A stretch of 64,000 nt of DNA from JAFAXD01 sp963816775 (GCA_963816775.1 CAWFLX010000029.1:124001-188000), one strand, 5' to 3'. Counted from the first letter of the stretch, positions 43,302 through 52,678 are shown. The notes: generated by a model not told the origin, from the letters alone. Made by a program: numbers and translations.

Positions 43302-44186
43302 ATGAGCGTGTCGGCCCATGATATTGCGCGCATCCTGACCGAAGCGCTGCCGCACATGCAGCTCTACGACGAGGAGACCGTGGTCGTGAAATACGGCGGT
43401 CACGCCATGGGCGACGAGGCGAAGGCGCGCAGCTTTGCGCGCGACATCGTGCTGATGGAGCAGACCGCGATCAATCCGGTGGTGGTGCACGGCGGCGGCC
43501 CGCAGATCGGCGACATGCTCAACCGCCTCGGTATCAAGTCGGAATTCGCCGGCGGTCTGCGCATCACCGACGAGAAGACCATCGAGATCGTGGAAATGGT
43601 GCTGGCCGGCTCGATCAACAAGCAACTGGTCGGCTTTATCAACGCAGCCGGCGGCAAGGCGGTCGGGCTGACCGGCAAGGACGGCAACATGGTGATCGCC
43701 CGCAAGGCGACGCGCGCGATCGTCGATCCGATGTCCAAGATCGAGGAGGTGGTCGATCTCGGCTTCGTGGGCGAGCCCGAGAAGGTCGACGTCATGGTGC
43801 TCAACCAGATTCTCGGCCGCGATCTCATTCCGGTGCTGGCGCCGGTCGCGGCAGCTGCCGACGGCGGTACCTACAACGTCAATGCCGACACTTTTGCGGG
43901 CGCGATCGCCGGCGCGTTGCGCGCCAAGCGTTTCCTGCTGCTGACCGACGTGCCGGGCGTCCTGGACCAGTCCAAGTCGTTGATCAAGGAACTGTCGGTC
44001 AACGACGCGCGGCGCCTGATCGCCGACGGCACCATTTCGGGCGGGATGATTCCGAAAGTCGAAACCTGCATCTACGCACTCGAGCAGGGCGTCGAAGGCG
44101 TGGTCATTCTCGACGGCAAGGTCGAGCACGCGGTGTTGCTCGAGCTGTTGACTGACCTCGGCGCCGGCACGCTGATCCACCGCTGA
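43302..44186 (+). CDS. argB: acetylglutamate kinase
   Basis: 294 residues. Phosphorylates N-acetyl-L-glutamate in arginine biosynthesis. VVKYGGHAMG and VVHGGGPQIG are the ATP and substrate glycine-rich loops; ISGGMIPKVETC, NVNADTFAGAIAGAL and LLTDVPGVLD complete the amino-acid-kinase fold. Start MSVSAHDIA follows AAGGA. An N-terminal helix such as this is present in arginine-sensitive hexameric NAGKs, so feedback control by arginine is possible. Confidence 0.96.
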   Translation: MSVSAHDIARILTEALPHMQLYDEETVVVKYGGHAMGDEAKARSFARDIVLMEQTAINPVVVHGGGPQIGDMLNRLGIKSEFAGGLRITDEKTIEIVEMVLAGSINKQLVGFINAAGGKAVGLTGKDGNMVIARKATRAIVDPMSKIEEVVDLGFVGEPEKVDVMVLNQILGRDLIPVLAPVAAAADGGTYNVNADTFAGAIAGALRAKRFLLLTDVPGVLDQSKSLIKELSVNDARRLIADGTISGGMIPKVETCIYALEQGVEGVVILDGKVEHAVLLELLTDLGAGTLIHR

Positions 44187-44216
44187 AATGCCGGCACGAT
44201 CGGACGGGAGGGCCTG

Positions 44217-44750
44217 ATGGGACATTGGCGATGTGGAGCGGCGGCGCTGGTCGTGCTGATTGCGCTCGTTGCAGGTCCGGCGCGCGGCCAGACTGCGGTC
44301 GATTTGCAGCGCGCATTCCCCGAGGCGTTGACCGCGGTTCCCTCAGGCGCGCTTGATGTGACGGGCTCGTTCTACGTCCCGGCCTATTCCAGCGTGTCGA
44401 TGAGTCAGGGCAAGCTGCGCGCGGACTTCTCCGTCACGCTGGCCATTCATAATGCCTCGGAGAGCAAACCGCTGGTGCTCAAGCGGATCGCTTATTTCGA
44501 CGGCAACGGCAAGCAGGTCGACAGCTATCTCAAACAGCCGATCGCGCTCAAACCGTTCGGGACGGTGGACATCTACATTCCGGAGCAGGATGTGCGGGGC
44601 GGCCTCGGCGCGAACTTCGTGGTCGATTGGGCGTCGGCCGGCGAGATCGCCGAGCCGGTCATCGAAACGCTGATGTTCGGCAGCGTCGGCAATCGGCATT
44701 TCTCGTTCGTCAGCCAGGGCCGCGCGACCAAGATCGTGGGCGGCAAATGA
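44217..44750 (+). CDS. secreted DUF3124-family protein
   Basis: 177 residues. The signal peptide ends near ARGQT. Core strands SFYVPAYSSVSMSQGKLRAD, FSVTLAIHNASESKPLVLKR and ALKPFGTVDIYIPEQD are diagnostic of DUF3124. A periplasmic protein with an Ig-like sandwich appearance. The function is unknown. It follows argB and precedes the nucleotidase. Confidence 0.8.
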   Translation: MGHWRCGAAALVVLIALVAGPARGQTAVDLQRAFPEALTAVPSGALDVTGSFYVPAYSSVSMSQGKLRADFSVTLAIHNASESKPLVLKRIAYFDGNGKQVDSYLKQPIALKPFGTVDIYIPEQDVRGGLGANFVVDWASAGEIAEPVIETLMFGSVGNRHFSFVSQGRATKIVGGK

Positions 44751-44758
44751 TTCCGCGG

Positions 44759-44789
44759 CGTCATGGCCGGGCTTGTTACGGCCATGACG
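44759..44789. repeat. GTCATGGCCGGG-type hairpin
   Basis: CGTCATGGC (44759-44767) pairs with GCCATGACG (44781-44789). A single-hairpin relative of the copies at 33071 and 53321. It creates a spurious upstream ATG for the nucleotidase gene. Confidence 0.65.
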
Positions 44790-44810
44790 ACAAAAAGAGT
44801 CGCTCTAAAG

Positions 44811-45541
44811 ATGATTGGTGCCCGAAAGCCCACCCCGCGCGGATTCGAACACGTCGAGACCTGGGTGTTCGATCTCGACAACACGCTCTATCCGCATCAC
44901 CTCAACCTCTGGGGTCAGGTCGACGCGCGCATCCGCAGCTATATTGCGGGTTTTCTGAAAGTCTCCGAAGACGAGGCGTTTCGGCTGCAGAAGGATTATT
45001 ACCGTCGTTACGGCACCTCGATGCGCGGGCTGATGATCGAGCACGGAATGCAACCCGACGATTATCTCGAGGTCGTGCATCAGATCGACCATTCGCCGAT
45101 TGAGCCCAATCCGGCGCTCGGAGCAGCGCTTGCGAAACTGCCCGGCCGCAAGCTCATTCTCACCAACGGCACCCGCAAGCATGCGGACGCGGTGATGCGG
45201 CGGCTTGCCATCCACGAACGCTTCGAAGCGGTGTTCGATATCGTTGCTGCCGAGCTTGAGCCCAAACCCTCGCCGCAGACCTACGATCGCTTTCTGGCGC
45301 TGCATGGTGTTGCGCCTGCTCAGGGGCGGCGATGTTCGAAGACCTTGCGCGTAACCTCGAGGTGCCGCATGGGCTCGGCATGACCACCGTTCTGGTGGTG
45401 CCGTCGGGCGCGCGGGTGGTTCTGCGCGAGGATTGGGAGCTCGAAGGCCAGGACGCGTCGCACGTCGATCACGTCACCGACGATCTCGCCGGGTTCCTGG
45501 AGCAGATTGCCGCGATGCGGCGTCGGGCTGAGGCCCGTTGA
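44811..45541 (+). CDS. pyrimidine 5'-nucleotidase, HAD superfamily (single-base frameshift)
   Basis: HAD phosphatase of ~243 residues once restored. The motif I nucleophile is in FDLDNTLYP, the motif II Thr in LILTNGT, and the motif III Lys in AELEPKPSPQTYDR. After GVAPAQ the frame turns to non-protein sequence; the correct continuation MFEDLARNLEVPHGLGM runs in another frame to 45541. A missing G in the run at 45323-45326 explains the shift. Start at MIGARKP avoids the preceding repeat. Dephosphorylates UMP/CMP-like nucleotides in the SdT1/PHM8 family. Confidence 0.8.
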
Positions 45542-45585
45542 CTTTATCTCGCCCCTCCGCGACACAGCAGCAAAACGAGGGTTTC

Positions 45586-46431
45586 ATGTCTCATACCGAA
45601 CTCGCCCGCACCATCGATGAGGCGTTCGAGAAGCGCGACGGCGTCGGACCGGCGACCAAAGGGCCGGTGCGCGAGGCCGTCGAGGCCGCGCTCGAGTTGC
45701 TTGATCGGGGCGAGGCGCGGGTTGCCGAACGCGATGCCAACAAGTCCTGGCGCGTCAACCAGTGGCTCAAGAAGGCGGTGCTGCTGTCGTTCCGGCTCAA
45801 CGACATGTGGGTGATCGCGGGCGGTCCGGGCAAAGCGGCCTGGTGGGACAAGGTGCCCTCGAAGCTCGACGGTTGGGGCGAGAATCGCTTTCGCGAAGCC
45901 GGCTTTCGCGCAGTGCCCGGTTCGGTGGTGCGCCGCTCGGCCTATATCGCGCCCGGCGTGATCCTGATGCCGTCGTTCGTCAACCTCGGCGCCTACGTCG
46001 ATTCCGGCACCATGGTCGACACCTGGGCGACGGTCGGCTCGTGCGCGCAGATCGGCAAGAACTGTCACATCTCGGGCGGTGCCGGCATCGGCGGCGTGCT
46101 CGAGCCGCTGCAGGCAGGTCCCGTCATCATCGAGGACAATTGTTTCGTCGGCGCGCGCTCCGAGGTCGCCGAAGGCGTGATCGTGCGCGAGGGCTCGGTG
46201 CTCTCGATGGGCGTCTTCATCGGCGCCTCGACCAAGATCATCGACCGTGAAACCGGCGAGACCTTTCAGGGCGAGGTGCCGGCCTATTCGGTGGTGGTGC
46301 CGGGCACGTTGCCGGGCAAGGCTGCCAAGAACGGCGCGCCCAGCCCAGGCCTCTATTGTGCGGTGATCGTCAAGCGCGTCGATGAGAAGACGCGCGCCAA
46401 GACCAGCATCAACGAACTGCTGCGGGATTAG
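45586..46431 (+). CDS. dapD: 2,3,4,5-tetrahydropyridine-2,6-dicarboxylate N-succinyltransferase
   Basis: 281 residues. Uses succinyl-CoA to acylate tetrahydrodipicolinate in the lysine/meso-diaminopimelate pathway. Left-handed beta-helix hexapeptide repeats run from about residue 110 (SAYIAPGVILMPSFVNLGAY, then IGKNCHISGGAGIGGVLEPL). Start MSHTELARTI follows GAGG. It sits directly before dapE (5 bp), as in relatives; both work in the same branch. Confidence 0.96.
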   Translation: MSHTELARTIDEAFEKRDGVGPATKGPVREAVEAALELLDRGEARVAERDANKSWRVNQWLKKAVLLSFRLNDMWVIAGGPGKAAWWDKVPSKLDGWGENRFREAGFRAVPGSVVRRSAYIAPGVILMPSFVNLGAYVDSGTMVDTWATVGSCAQIGKNCHISGGAGIGGVLEPLQAGPVIIEDNCFVGARSEVAEGVIVREGSVLSMGVFIGASTKIIDRETGETFQGEVPAYSVVVPGTLPGKAAKNGAPSPGLYCAVIVKRVDEKTRAKTSINELLRD

Positions 46432-46436
46432 GTCGC

Positions 46437-47639
46437 GTGCCCGCCGATCCGATCGCCATTGCCCGCGAGCTGATCCGCTGTCCGTCGGTCACGCCCGAAG
46501 AGGGCGGCGCGATTGCGTATCTGCAGCGCGTGCTGAGCGAGGCGGGCTTTGACGTGCATCGCCTGATGTTCACGCAGCCCGGCTACGACAATATCGAGAA
46601 TCTCTACGCGCGTGTCGGCACCGGCGCGCCGCATTTCGTGTTCGCGGGCCACACCGACGTGGTGCCGCCCGGCGAAGTGGCATTGTGGAGTTACGCGCCG
46701 TTCGCGGGCGAAGTCTCCGAAGAGGTGCTGTTCGGACGCGGCGCTGTCGACATGAAAGGCGCGCTTGCCTGCGCGCTGGCCGCCACGTTCGACTATTTGT
46801 CCACGCATGACGGCCGCCCCAAGGGTTCGATCTCGTTCCTGATCACAGGAGACGAGGAAGGCGTCGCGGTCAACGGTACCGTCAAGTTGTTGAAGTGGGT
46901 GGCCGACCGCGGCGAAAAGTTCGATCACTGCCTGCTGGGCGAGCCGAGCAATCCGAACGCGCTCTCCGACATGATCAAGATCGGCCGGCGCGGCTCGCTC
47001 AACGGCACGCTGGTGGTGACTGGAACGCAGGGGCACGTCGCTTACCCGCAACTTGCTGACAATCCGGTACGCGGCATCGTGGCGGTGCTGAGCGCCCTGA
47101 TGAGCGCGCCGCTCGACGACGGCAGCACGCATTTCGACCCATCGAACCTCGAGTTCACTTCGATCGACGTCGGCAACAAGACCGTCAACGTGATCCCGAG
47201 CGAAGCGCGCGCGCGTTTCAACATCCGCTACAACGATCGCCACACGCAGGACGAGGTCAAGGCGCTGATCGAGCAGCGCACGAAAGCGGCTGCCGGCGCC
47301 ATCCGCTGGCGCATCGAATGGGAGCCGTCGAACGCCGACGTGTTTGTGACCGCGCCCGGCGCGTTCGTCGACCTGGTGCGCGCCGCGGTCGCCGACGTCA
47401 CCGGCAAGAGCCCGGCGCTCTCGACCTCGGGCGGCACGTCGGACGCGCGTTTCATCAAGGATTATTGCCCGGTAGTCGAATTCGGGCTCGTCAATACCAC
47501 CATGCACAAGATCGACGAGCGGGTCCCGACCGCCGATCTCGTGACGCTGACTGCGATCTACCGCAGAGGTTTTGGAACAGTACTTCGCGTAGGATGGCTT
47601 GAGCGAAGCGAAACCCATCGCTTGCTTAGTCCTTTGTGA
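46437..47639 (+). CDS. dapE: succinyl-diaminopimelate desuccinylase (single-base frameshift near the 3' end)
   Basis: Zn-dependent M20 peptidase-fold enzyme cleaving N-succinyl-LL-diaminopimelate. FAGHTDVVPPG and FGRGAVDMKG carry zinc ligands, with ITGDEEG giving the catalytic Glu. GTG start. Up to TAIYRR it is normal, then reads GFGTVLRVGWLE into the repeat. Dropping one G at 47568-47569 gives VLEQYFA and a stop at 47592, for a 384-residue protein of normal length. That corrected stop TAG lies in the REPIN foot GTAG. Error or mutation, not a new domain. Confidence 0.92.
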   Translation: MPADPIAIARELIRCPSVTPEEGGAIAYLQRVLSEAGFDVHRLMFTQPGYDNIENLYARVGTGAPHFVFAGHTDVVPPGEVALWSYAPFAGEVSEEVLFGRGAVDMKGALACALAATFDYLSTHDGRPKGSISFLITGDEEGVAVNGTVKLLKWVADRGEKFDHCLLGEPSNPNALSDMIKIGRRGSLNGTLVVTGTQGHVAYPQLADNPVRGIVAVLSALMSAPLDDGSTHFDPSNLEFTSIDVGNKTVNVIPSEARARFNIRYNDRHTQDEVKALIEQRTKAAAGAIRWRIEWEPSNADVFVTAPGAFVDLVRAAVADVTGKSPALSTSGGTSDARFIKDYCPVVEFGLVNTTMHKIDERVPTADLVTLTAIYRRGFGTVLRVGWLERSETHRLLSPL

Positions 47640-47668
47640 TGGGTATCGCTTCGCTCAACCCATCCTAG
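47589..47668. repeat. REPIN lying between the stop codons of dapE and truA
   Basis: The left foot GTAG (47589-47592) contains the corrected dapE stop. GTAGGATGGCTTGAGC / GAAACCCATC forms hairpin 1; GATGGGTATCGCTTCGCTC / CCCATCCTAG forms hairpin 2. The right foot is CTAG, and the TAG read on the minus strand is the truA stop. The element exactly fills the convergent gap. Confidence 0.88.
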
Positions 47669-48405
47669 TCGTACTCCACCTTGACCAAATAAAGCCCGTC
47701 AGGCGGTGCCACCGGTCCGCAGGCTGAGCGGTCGCGCGCCGCGAGCGCGCGCGCAACATCGTCGGGCTGCCACTTGCCTTCGCCGACGAGCGCGAGCGAG
47801 CCGACCATCGAGCGCACCTGATGGTGCAGGAACGAACGCGCGACGGCTTCGATGCGCAACTCGTCACCGTGGCGCGCGATGTCGAGCCGGTCGAGCGTCT
47901 TCACCGGCGATTTGGCCTGGCATTCCGCGGCCCTGAAGGTCGTAAAATCGTACTTGCCGACAAGGTGCTGGGCGGCGCGATGCATCGCCGGTGCGTCGAG
48001 CGGACGCGCGATCCGCCAGGCGCGCGCGCGATCAAGCGCGAGATCGGCGCGGCGATTGACGATGCGATAGAGGTAATGACGGCGCCTGGCCGAGAAGCGC
48101 GCGTCGAAATCCTCCGCAACGATCTCGGCTGACAGCACCGCCACTGGATGCGGCCGCAGATGCGCGTTGAGTGCATCGCGCACCGTCTCGGGATCGGTCT
48201 CCTTCGCCAGATCGACGTGCGCCACCTGGCCGAGCGCATGCACGCCCGCATCGGTGCGGCCGGCGCCCTGCACGTGCGCGCGCTCGCCGCAGAACGCCTC
48301 GATCGCCGCCGCAAGCACACCCTGTACGGAGATTCCGGTTGCCTGGATTTGCCAACCGGCAAACGGCGTACCGTCATATTCGATCAGGAGCCGATAGCGC
48401 GGCAT
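47665..48405 (-). CDS. truA: tRNA pseudouridine(38-40) synthase
   Basis: 246 residues. Catalytic Asp in GAGRTDAGVHA; N-terminal YRLLIEYDGTPFAGWQ and central FLHHQVRSMVGSLALVGEG are standard TruA blocks. Isomerises uridines 38-40 of the anticodon arm. Start at MPRYRLLIEYDG; the 13 preceding residues in frame are antisense to the fmt end. 13 bp after fmt. Confidence 0.95.
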   Translation of the reverse strand: MPRYRLLIEYDGTPFAGWQIQATGISVQGVLAAAIEAFCGERAHVQGAGRTDAGVHALGQVAHVDLAKETDPETVRDALNAHLRPHPVAVLSAEIVAEDFDARFSARRRHYLYRIVNRRADLALDRARAWRIARPLDAPAMHRAAQHLVGKYDFTTFRAAECQAKSPVKTLDRLDIARHGDELRIEAVARSFLHHQVRSMVGSLALVGEGKWQPDDVARALAARDRSACGPVAPPDGLYLVKVEYD

Positions 48406-48418
48406 GCTCGGCAACTCC

Positions 48419-49342
48419 TCAGCGCAGCACCGCGCCAGCCGCAATCGGCGAGCCGCGCAGGAAGTCCGCTGCCTTCATGACCTGCTTGCCGGCGCGCTGC
48501 AGCTCGAGGATGCGCACGGCGCCCTCAGCGCACGCGATGGTCAGCTTGTCGTCGAGTACGGTCCCGGGCGCGCCTGCGCCTTCGCCTTTGGTCGTGCGCA
48601 AAACCTTGGCGCGCGCACCGTCCGGCAGCTCGCACCAGGCGCCCGGAAATGGCGAGAGGCCGCGGATGTGGTCGTGCACCGCCTTCCACGGCTTGCGCCA
48701 GTCGATCCGGGTCTCTTGGTTGGCGATCTTGGCCGCGTAGGTCACACCGTTAGCGGGTTGCGGGGTGAGCGCCAGCGCGCCGCGCTCGAGTGCTCCGAGT
48801 GCGCGTCCCATCAGGTCGGCGCCGATCGGTGCCAGGGCATCGTGCAGCTCGCCGGCCGTCATGTCGGGCCCGATCGCAACGTGCTCGGAGAGCGCGATCG
48901 GTCCGGTGTCGAGCCCTTCGTCCATCAGCATCGCCATCACGCCGGATTCCGCGTCGCCCGCCATGACGGCGCGGTTGATCGGCGCGGCGCCGCGCCAGCG
49001 CGGCAGCAGCGAGGCATGCAGGTTGAAGCAGCCGAGCGGCACGCCCTCGAGGATCGGTTTCGGCAGGATCATCCCGTAGGCGACGACCACGGCCGCATCG
49101 GCGTTGTGCCGGCTGAAAATCTCCTGCGCCTCGCTGGTCCGCAGCGTCGCCGGCGTCAGCACATTGAGGCTGAAACCGCGCGCCGCCTGCTCGACCGGGC
49201 TCGGCCGAAGCTCCATGCCGCGCCCGGCCGGCTGCGGCGCGCGCGTGTAGACCGCCACGACCTCATGGCCGCGCCCGACAATGTCGAGAAGCGTCGGCAC
49301 CGCAAAGTCCGGCGTGCCCATGAAGATCAGGCGCAATGCCAC
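48419..49342 (-). CDS. fmt: methionyl-tRNA formyltransferase
   Basis: 307 residues. Adds formyl from 10-formyl-THF to initiator Met-tRNA. RLIFMGTPDFAVPTL opens the Rossmann domain. HASLLPRWRGAAPINRA contains the catalytic region; Asn and His of FNLHASL and Asp of GLDTGPI match the triad. A C-terminal OB domain follows. It lies 36 bp after def, in the universal def-fmt pair, with truA downstream. Confidence 0.96.
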   Translation of the reverse strand: MALRLIFMGTPDFAVPTLLDIVGRGHEVVAVYTRAPQPAGRGMELRPSPVEQAARGFSLNVLTPATLRTSEAQEIFSRHNADAAVVVAYGMILPKPILEGVPLGCFNLHASLLPRWRGAAPINRAVMAGDAESGVMAMLMDEGLDTGPIALSEHVAIGPDMTAGELHDALAPIGADLMGRALGALERGALALTPQPANGVTYAAKIANQETRIDWRKPWKAVHDHIRGLSPFPGAWCELPDGARAKVLRTTKGEGAGAPGTVLDDKLTIACAEGAVRILELQRAGKQVMKAADFLRGSPIAAGAVLR

Positions 49343-49378
49343 GTAGTGTTCCTACCAAAAACGGCGGTTGCGGAGAGC

Positions 49379-49894
49379 CTACTCCGCGGCGCGCTTCGCC
49401 GCCTTGCTGAATTTCTTGATGATGCGGTCGCGCTTGAGCTTGGAAATGTGGTCGATGAACAAGACACCGTTGAGGTGGTCGATCTCGTGCTGGATGCAGG
49501 TGGCGTAGAGGCCTTCGGCCTCTTCCTCGTGCTTTTTACCGTCGAGGTCGAGAAACTTGACCTTCACCCGCGCCGGGCGCTCGACATCCTCGTGTACCTC
49601 GGGGATCGACAGGCAGCCCTCTTCGTAGACCGACGTGTCGTCCGACGACCACACGATCTCGGGGTTGACGAACACCCGCGGGTTCTTCTCGCCCTCCTTC
49701 TTGGAGAGATCCATGGTGACGATGCGCTTGAGGACGCCAACCTGGACGGCCGCGAGTCCGATGCCGGGCGCCTCGTACATGGTCTCGAACATGTCGTCGA
49801 CGAGCCCGCGAATGTCGGCGGTGACTTTGCCGACCGGCTCCGACTTCTGCTTCAGCTTCCGGCTGGGGAGGGTGATGATCTTGCGCAGTGCCAT
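49379..49894 (-). CDS. def: peptide deformylase
   Basis: 171 residues. Removes formyl from nascent proteins. The three active-site motifs are intact: GIGLAAVQVG, EEGCLSIPEV (metal Cys) and QHEIDHLNGVLF (metal His pair with Glu). Start MALRKIITLP; three extra N-terminal codons with GTG/ATG are possible. First gene of def-fmt-truA, divergent from rmuC. Confidence 0.96.
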   Translation of the reverse strand: MALRKIITLPSRKLKQKSEPVGKVTADIRGLVDDMFETMYEAPGIGLAAVQVGVLKRIVTMDLSKKEGEKNPRVFVNPEIVWSSDDTSVYEEGCLSIPEVHEDVERPARVKVKFLDLDGKKHEEEAEGLYATCIQHEIDHLNGVLFIDHISKLKRDRIIKKFSKAAKRAAE

Positions 49895-50032
49895 GGCGCG
49901 CATGTAGGGGCATACCGCGGCTCGGTCAATCCGACAAAAATGCGCCTGCGCGGCTGCACTTAACGCCGTCGCTCCACAGCTGCCGTTCGCCGTTCGTTCG
50001 CCTTAGGCGCCCGAATCGGGTTAGAAGGCGCG

Positions 50033-51211
50033 ATGTCCGAAACGCTGTTCACCGTGGCCAACACTCCCATCAGCGTCGGCGTCGCGCTGGTGGCGTTCGC
50101 GGCGATACTTGTTGTTGCGCTGCTCGCGCTGGTGGTCGTGGTCGCCCGCTCTGCAGGTGCGCGCTCGCGCGATGCGGATCAGCAGGCAGAGCGGACCGAG
50201 GATCTGGAAGCGCGTCTTGCCGAGATGGCACGTGCGCAAGTCGAGGCGATCGGCCGGGCGCAGGCAATGGGCGAAGGCCTGGCGGCGCGGCAATCCGAGC
50301 TCGCACGGCTCGTGAACGAACGGCTCGACGCGGTGTCGGGCCGGATCGGTCAATCGATGGAGGCCACCACCAAGCAAACGGTCGAGCGGCTGCAGCACCT
50401 GCACGAGCGGCTCGCGGTCATCGACAGTGCGCAGAAGAACCTGACCGAACTCTCGTCACAGGTCACCTCGCTGCGCGACGTGCTCTCCAACAAGCAGGTG
50501 CGCGGCGCCTTCGGCCAGGCCCGCATGGAAGCAATCGTGCAGGACGGCCTGCCCATGGGTAGTTTCGAGTTCCAGTTCACGCTCTCCAACAACACCCGGC
50601 CCGACTGCGTGGTCTATCTGCCTGACCAGCCGCCGCTGGTGATCGACGCTAAGTTCCCACTCGAAGCTATAACCGCTCACCGCGAAGCCCGCAGCGACGA
50701 GCAACGCCGGATTGCAGCGGCGCGGCTGCGCCAGGACGTGGCCCGCCACGTCAACGACATCGCGAGCAAATACCTGATCCCGGGCGAAACCCAGGATCTC
50801 GCGCTGATGTTCGTGCCGGCGGAATTGGTCTATTCCGAGCTGCACGACAGCTTCGACGATATCGTGCAGAAAGCCTACCGGTCGCGTGTCATCATCGTCT
50901 CGCCCTCGCTGCTGATGCTGGCGATCCAGGTCATGCAGCAGATCCACAAGGACGCGCGCATGCGCGAAGCCGCCGATCGCATCCGGACCGAGGTCGCGCA
51001 CATGATCGGTGACGTCGGACGCCTGCGCGATCGGGTGCTCAAGCTGCAGCAACACTTCGGCCAGGCCAACGAGGACGTGCGCCAGATCCTGATCTCGTCC
51101 GAGAAGGTCGAGCGCCGTGCCACCGCGATCGAGGAGCTCGAATTCGATGGGCCGGACAGTTCCGCGACCGTCATTCCGGCGCCGATTGGCAAACTCGGTG
51201 CCGCCGAGTAA
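50033..51211 (+). CDS. rmuC: DNA recombination protein RmuC
   Basis: 392 residues. One N-terminal TM helix (VGVALVAFAAILVVALLALVV), then a long coiled-coil region to ~150 and the RmuC nuclease-like core (FGQARMEAIVQDGLPMGSFE, VVYLPDQPPLVIDAKFPLEA, GETQDLALMFVPAELVYSEL). The family limits recombination at inverted repeats, which is notable in a chromosome rich in palindromes; that link is speculative. Confidence 0.92.
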   Translation: MSETLFTVANTPISVGVALVAFAAILVVALLALVVVVARSAGARSRDADQQAERTEDLEARLAEMARAQVEAIGRAQAMGEGLAARQSELARLVNERLDAVSGRIGQSMEATTKQTVERLQHLHERLAVIDSAQKNLTELSSQVTSLRDVLSNKQVRGAFGQARMEAIVQDGLPMGSFEFQFTLSNNTRPDCVVYLPDQPPLVIDAKFPLEAITAHREARSDEQRRIAAARLRQDVARHVNDIASKYLIPGETQDLALMFVPAELVYSELHDSFDDIVQKAYRSRVIIVSPSLLMLAIQVMQQIHKDARMREAADRIRTEVAHMIGDVGRLRDRVLKLQQHFGQANEDVRQILISSEKVERRATAIEELEFDGPDSSATVIPAPIGKLGAAE

Positions 51212-51220
51212 CGATACCTG

Positions 51221-52585
51221 ATGGTTGTTCCTGCCGACATCACGCGCCCGCGCGCATCGTTCCTTGAGGCGATTGCGGTCTATATCCAGCCGCGCGTCCT
51301 GATCGTCCTGTTTCTCGGTTTTTCATCCGGGCTTCCGCTCGCGCTTTCCGGATCGACATTGTTGTTCTGGACCGCTGAGGCCGGGGTTGATCTCAAGACC
51401 ATCGGGCTCTTTGCGCTTGCCGGGACCCCCTACACGGTTAAGTTCCTATGGGCACCGCTGGTTGATGCGATCGACCTCCCGGTTCTGTCCGGGTGGTTGG
51501 GGCGCCGGCGCGGCTGGTTGTTGTTCTCGCAACTCCTGCTGATCGCCGCGATCGCGTTTCTGGGGAGCTGCGATCCGGCGGCTGCTCCCGGCGCGGTCGC
51601 ATTGGGGGCGCTGTTGGTCGCGGCCGCGTCCTCCACCCAGGATATCGTGGTTGACGCGTTTCGCATTGAGAGCCTGCCCGAGGACGAACAGGCCGCCGGC
51701 ATGGCGTCCTATGTGGCGGCCTACCGCATCGGCATGCTGGTCTCGGGCGCGGGCGCCTTGTTCCTGGTCAGCGGCTTCCAGTGGCTCGGCTTCGTGCACC
51801 GCGCGGCCTGGAACGCGAGCTACCTGGTGATGGCGGCGCTGGTGGTGATCGGCATCATTACTACGCTGGTGGCGCGGGAGCCCGAGAAGTCGGTCGCCGC
51901 CGAGCATACGCACGCACACGGGTGGAACAATGCGGTGCGCCGGCTCGGCACGACCGTTGTTGGCGCCTTCCAGGATTTCTTCTTCCGCGAGGGTGTCGTC
52001 ATCGCGATTGTCGCTCTCGTCTTTGTGGTGCTGTTCAAGTTCACCGATGCGCTCGCAGGCGTGATGACCGGGCCGTTTGCCGTGGATCTTGGTTTCACGC
52101 GCAATGAATACGCGACGATCATCAAGGGCATTGGACTGGTGGCGTTGCTGATCGGAGGGTTTGCGGGCGGCTATGTGGCGCGGGCCTACCCGCTCGCGAC
52201 CAGTCTGTGGATCGGCGGCGTATTGCAGGCGCTCGCCAACCTCGCATTCTCCTGGCAGGCGATTGTCGGGCACGATCTCGCCTGGCTGACATTCGCGATC
52301 ACGCTCGAGAACTTCACCAGCGCGATCGGCACCGTGATCTTCGTGGCCTACCTGTCGGCGCTGTGCAAAAATCCGCTGCACACCGCGACCCAGTACGCGC
52401 TGCTGACCGCACTCGCGGCGGTTGGGCGCACCTATCTGTCGGCCAGTGCGGGTTTTATCGCAGCCGCCACCGGCTGGGTGTGGTTCTTTGCGATCTGCGC
52501 GCTCGCGGCGATCCCCGGATTGCTGGTGCTGGCGTGGCTGCAGCGGCAGGGGCATTTCAAAGAGTTGGAAACCAACAATTCGTAG
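51221..52585 (+). CDS. ampG: AmpG-like MFS muropeptide/peptide transporter
   Basis: 454 residues with 12 or more hydrophobic segments. FLGFSSGLPLALSGSTLLFW and the Asp-rich TQDIVVDAFRIE are hallmarks of AmpG permeases, which import anhydro-muropeptides for cell-wall recycling. Start 9 bp after rmuC on the same strand. Its stop TAG lies in the GTAG foot of a REPIN. Confidence 0.88.
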   Translation: MVVPADITRPRASFLEAIAVYIQPRVLIVLFLGFSSGLPLALSGSTLLFWTAEAGVDLKTIGLFALAGTPYTVKFLWAPLVDAIDLPVLSGWLGRRRGWLLFSQLLLIAAIAFLGSCDPAAAPGAVALGALLVAAASSTQDIVVDAFRIESLPEDEQAAGMASYVAAYRIGMLVSGAGALFLVSGFQWLGFVHRAAWNASYLVMAALVVIGIITTLVAREPEKSVAAEHTHAHGWNNAVRRLGTTVVGAFQDFFFREGVVIAIVALVFVVLFKFTDALAGVMTGPFAVDLGFTRNEYATIIKGIGLVALLIGGFAGGYVARAYPLATSLWIGGVLQALANLAFSWQAIVGHDLAWLTFAITLENFTSAIGTVIFVAYLSALCKNPLHTATQYALLTALAAVGRTYLSASAGFIAAATGWVWFFAICALAAIPGLLVLAWLQRQGHFKELETNNS

Positions 52586-52675
52586 GATGGGTTGAGCGCA
52601 GCGAAACCCATCGACGGCATTGCAGAACGCCCCGCCGTTGGTGGGTTACGGCGCTTCGCGCCTAACCCACCCTAC
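52582..52675. repeat. composite REPIN made of two REP subtypes
   Basis: The left half is GTAGGATGGGTTGAGCGCAG / CGAAACCCATC. The right half is a different subtype, GTGGGTTACGGCGCTTCGCG / CTAACCCACCCTAC. The left GTAG holds the ampG stop. The right end lies 3 bp from the stop of convergent recR. Confidence 0.85.
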
Positions 52676-52678
52676 AAC

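Noticed and set aside
40962..44225. Long open frames antisense to yidC, engB and argB
   Set aside because: They are high-GC shadow frames: His/Arg/Asp-rich, without motifs, and opposite well-defined genes.
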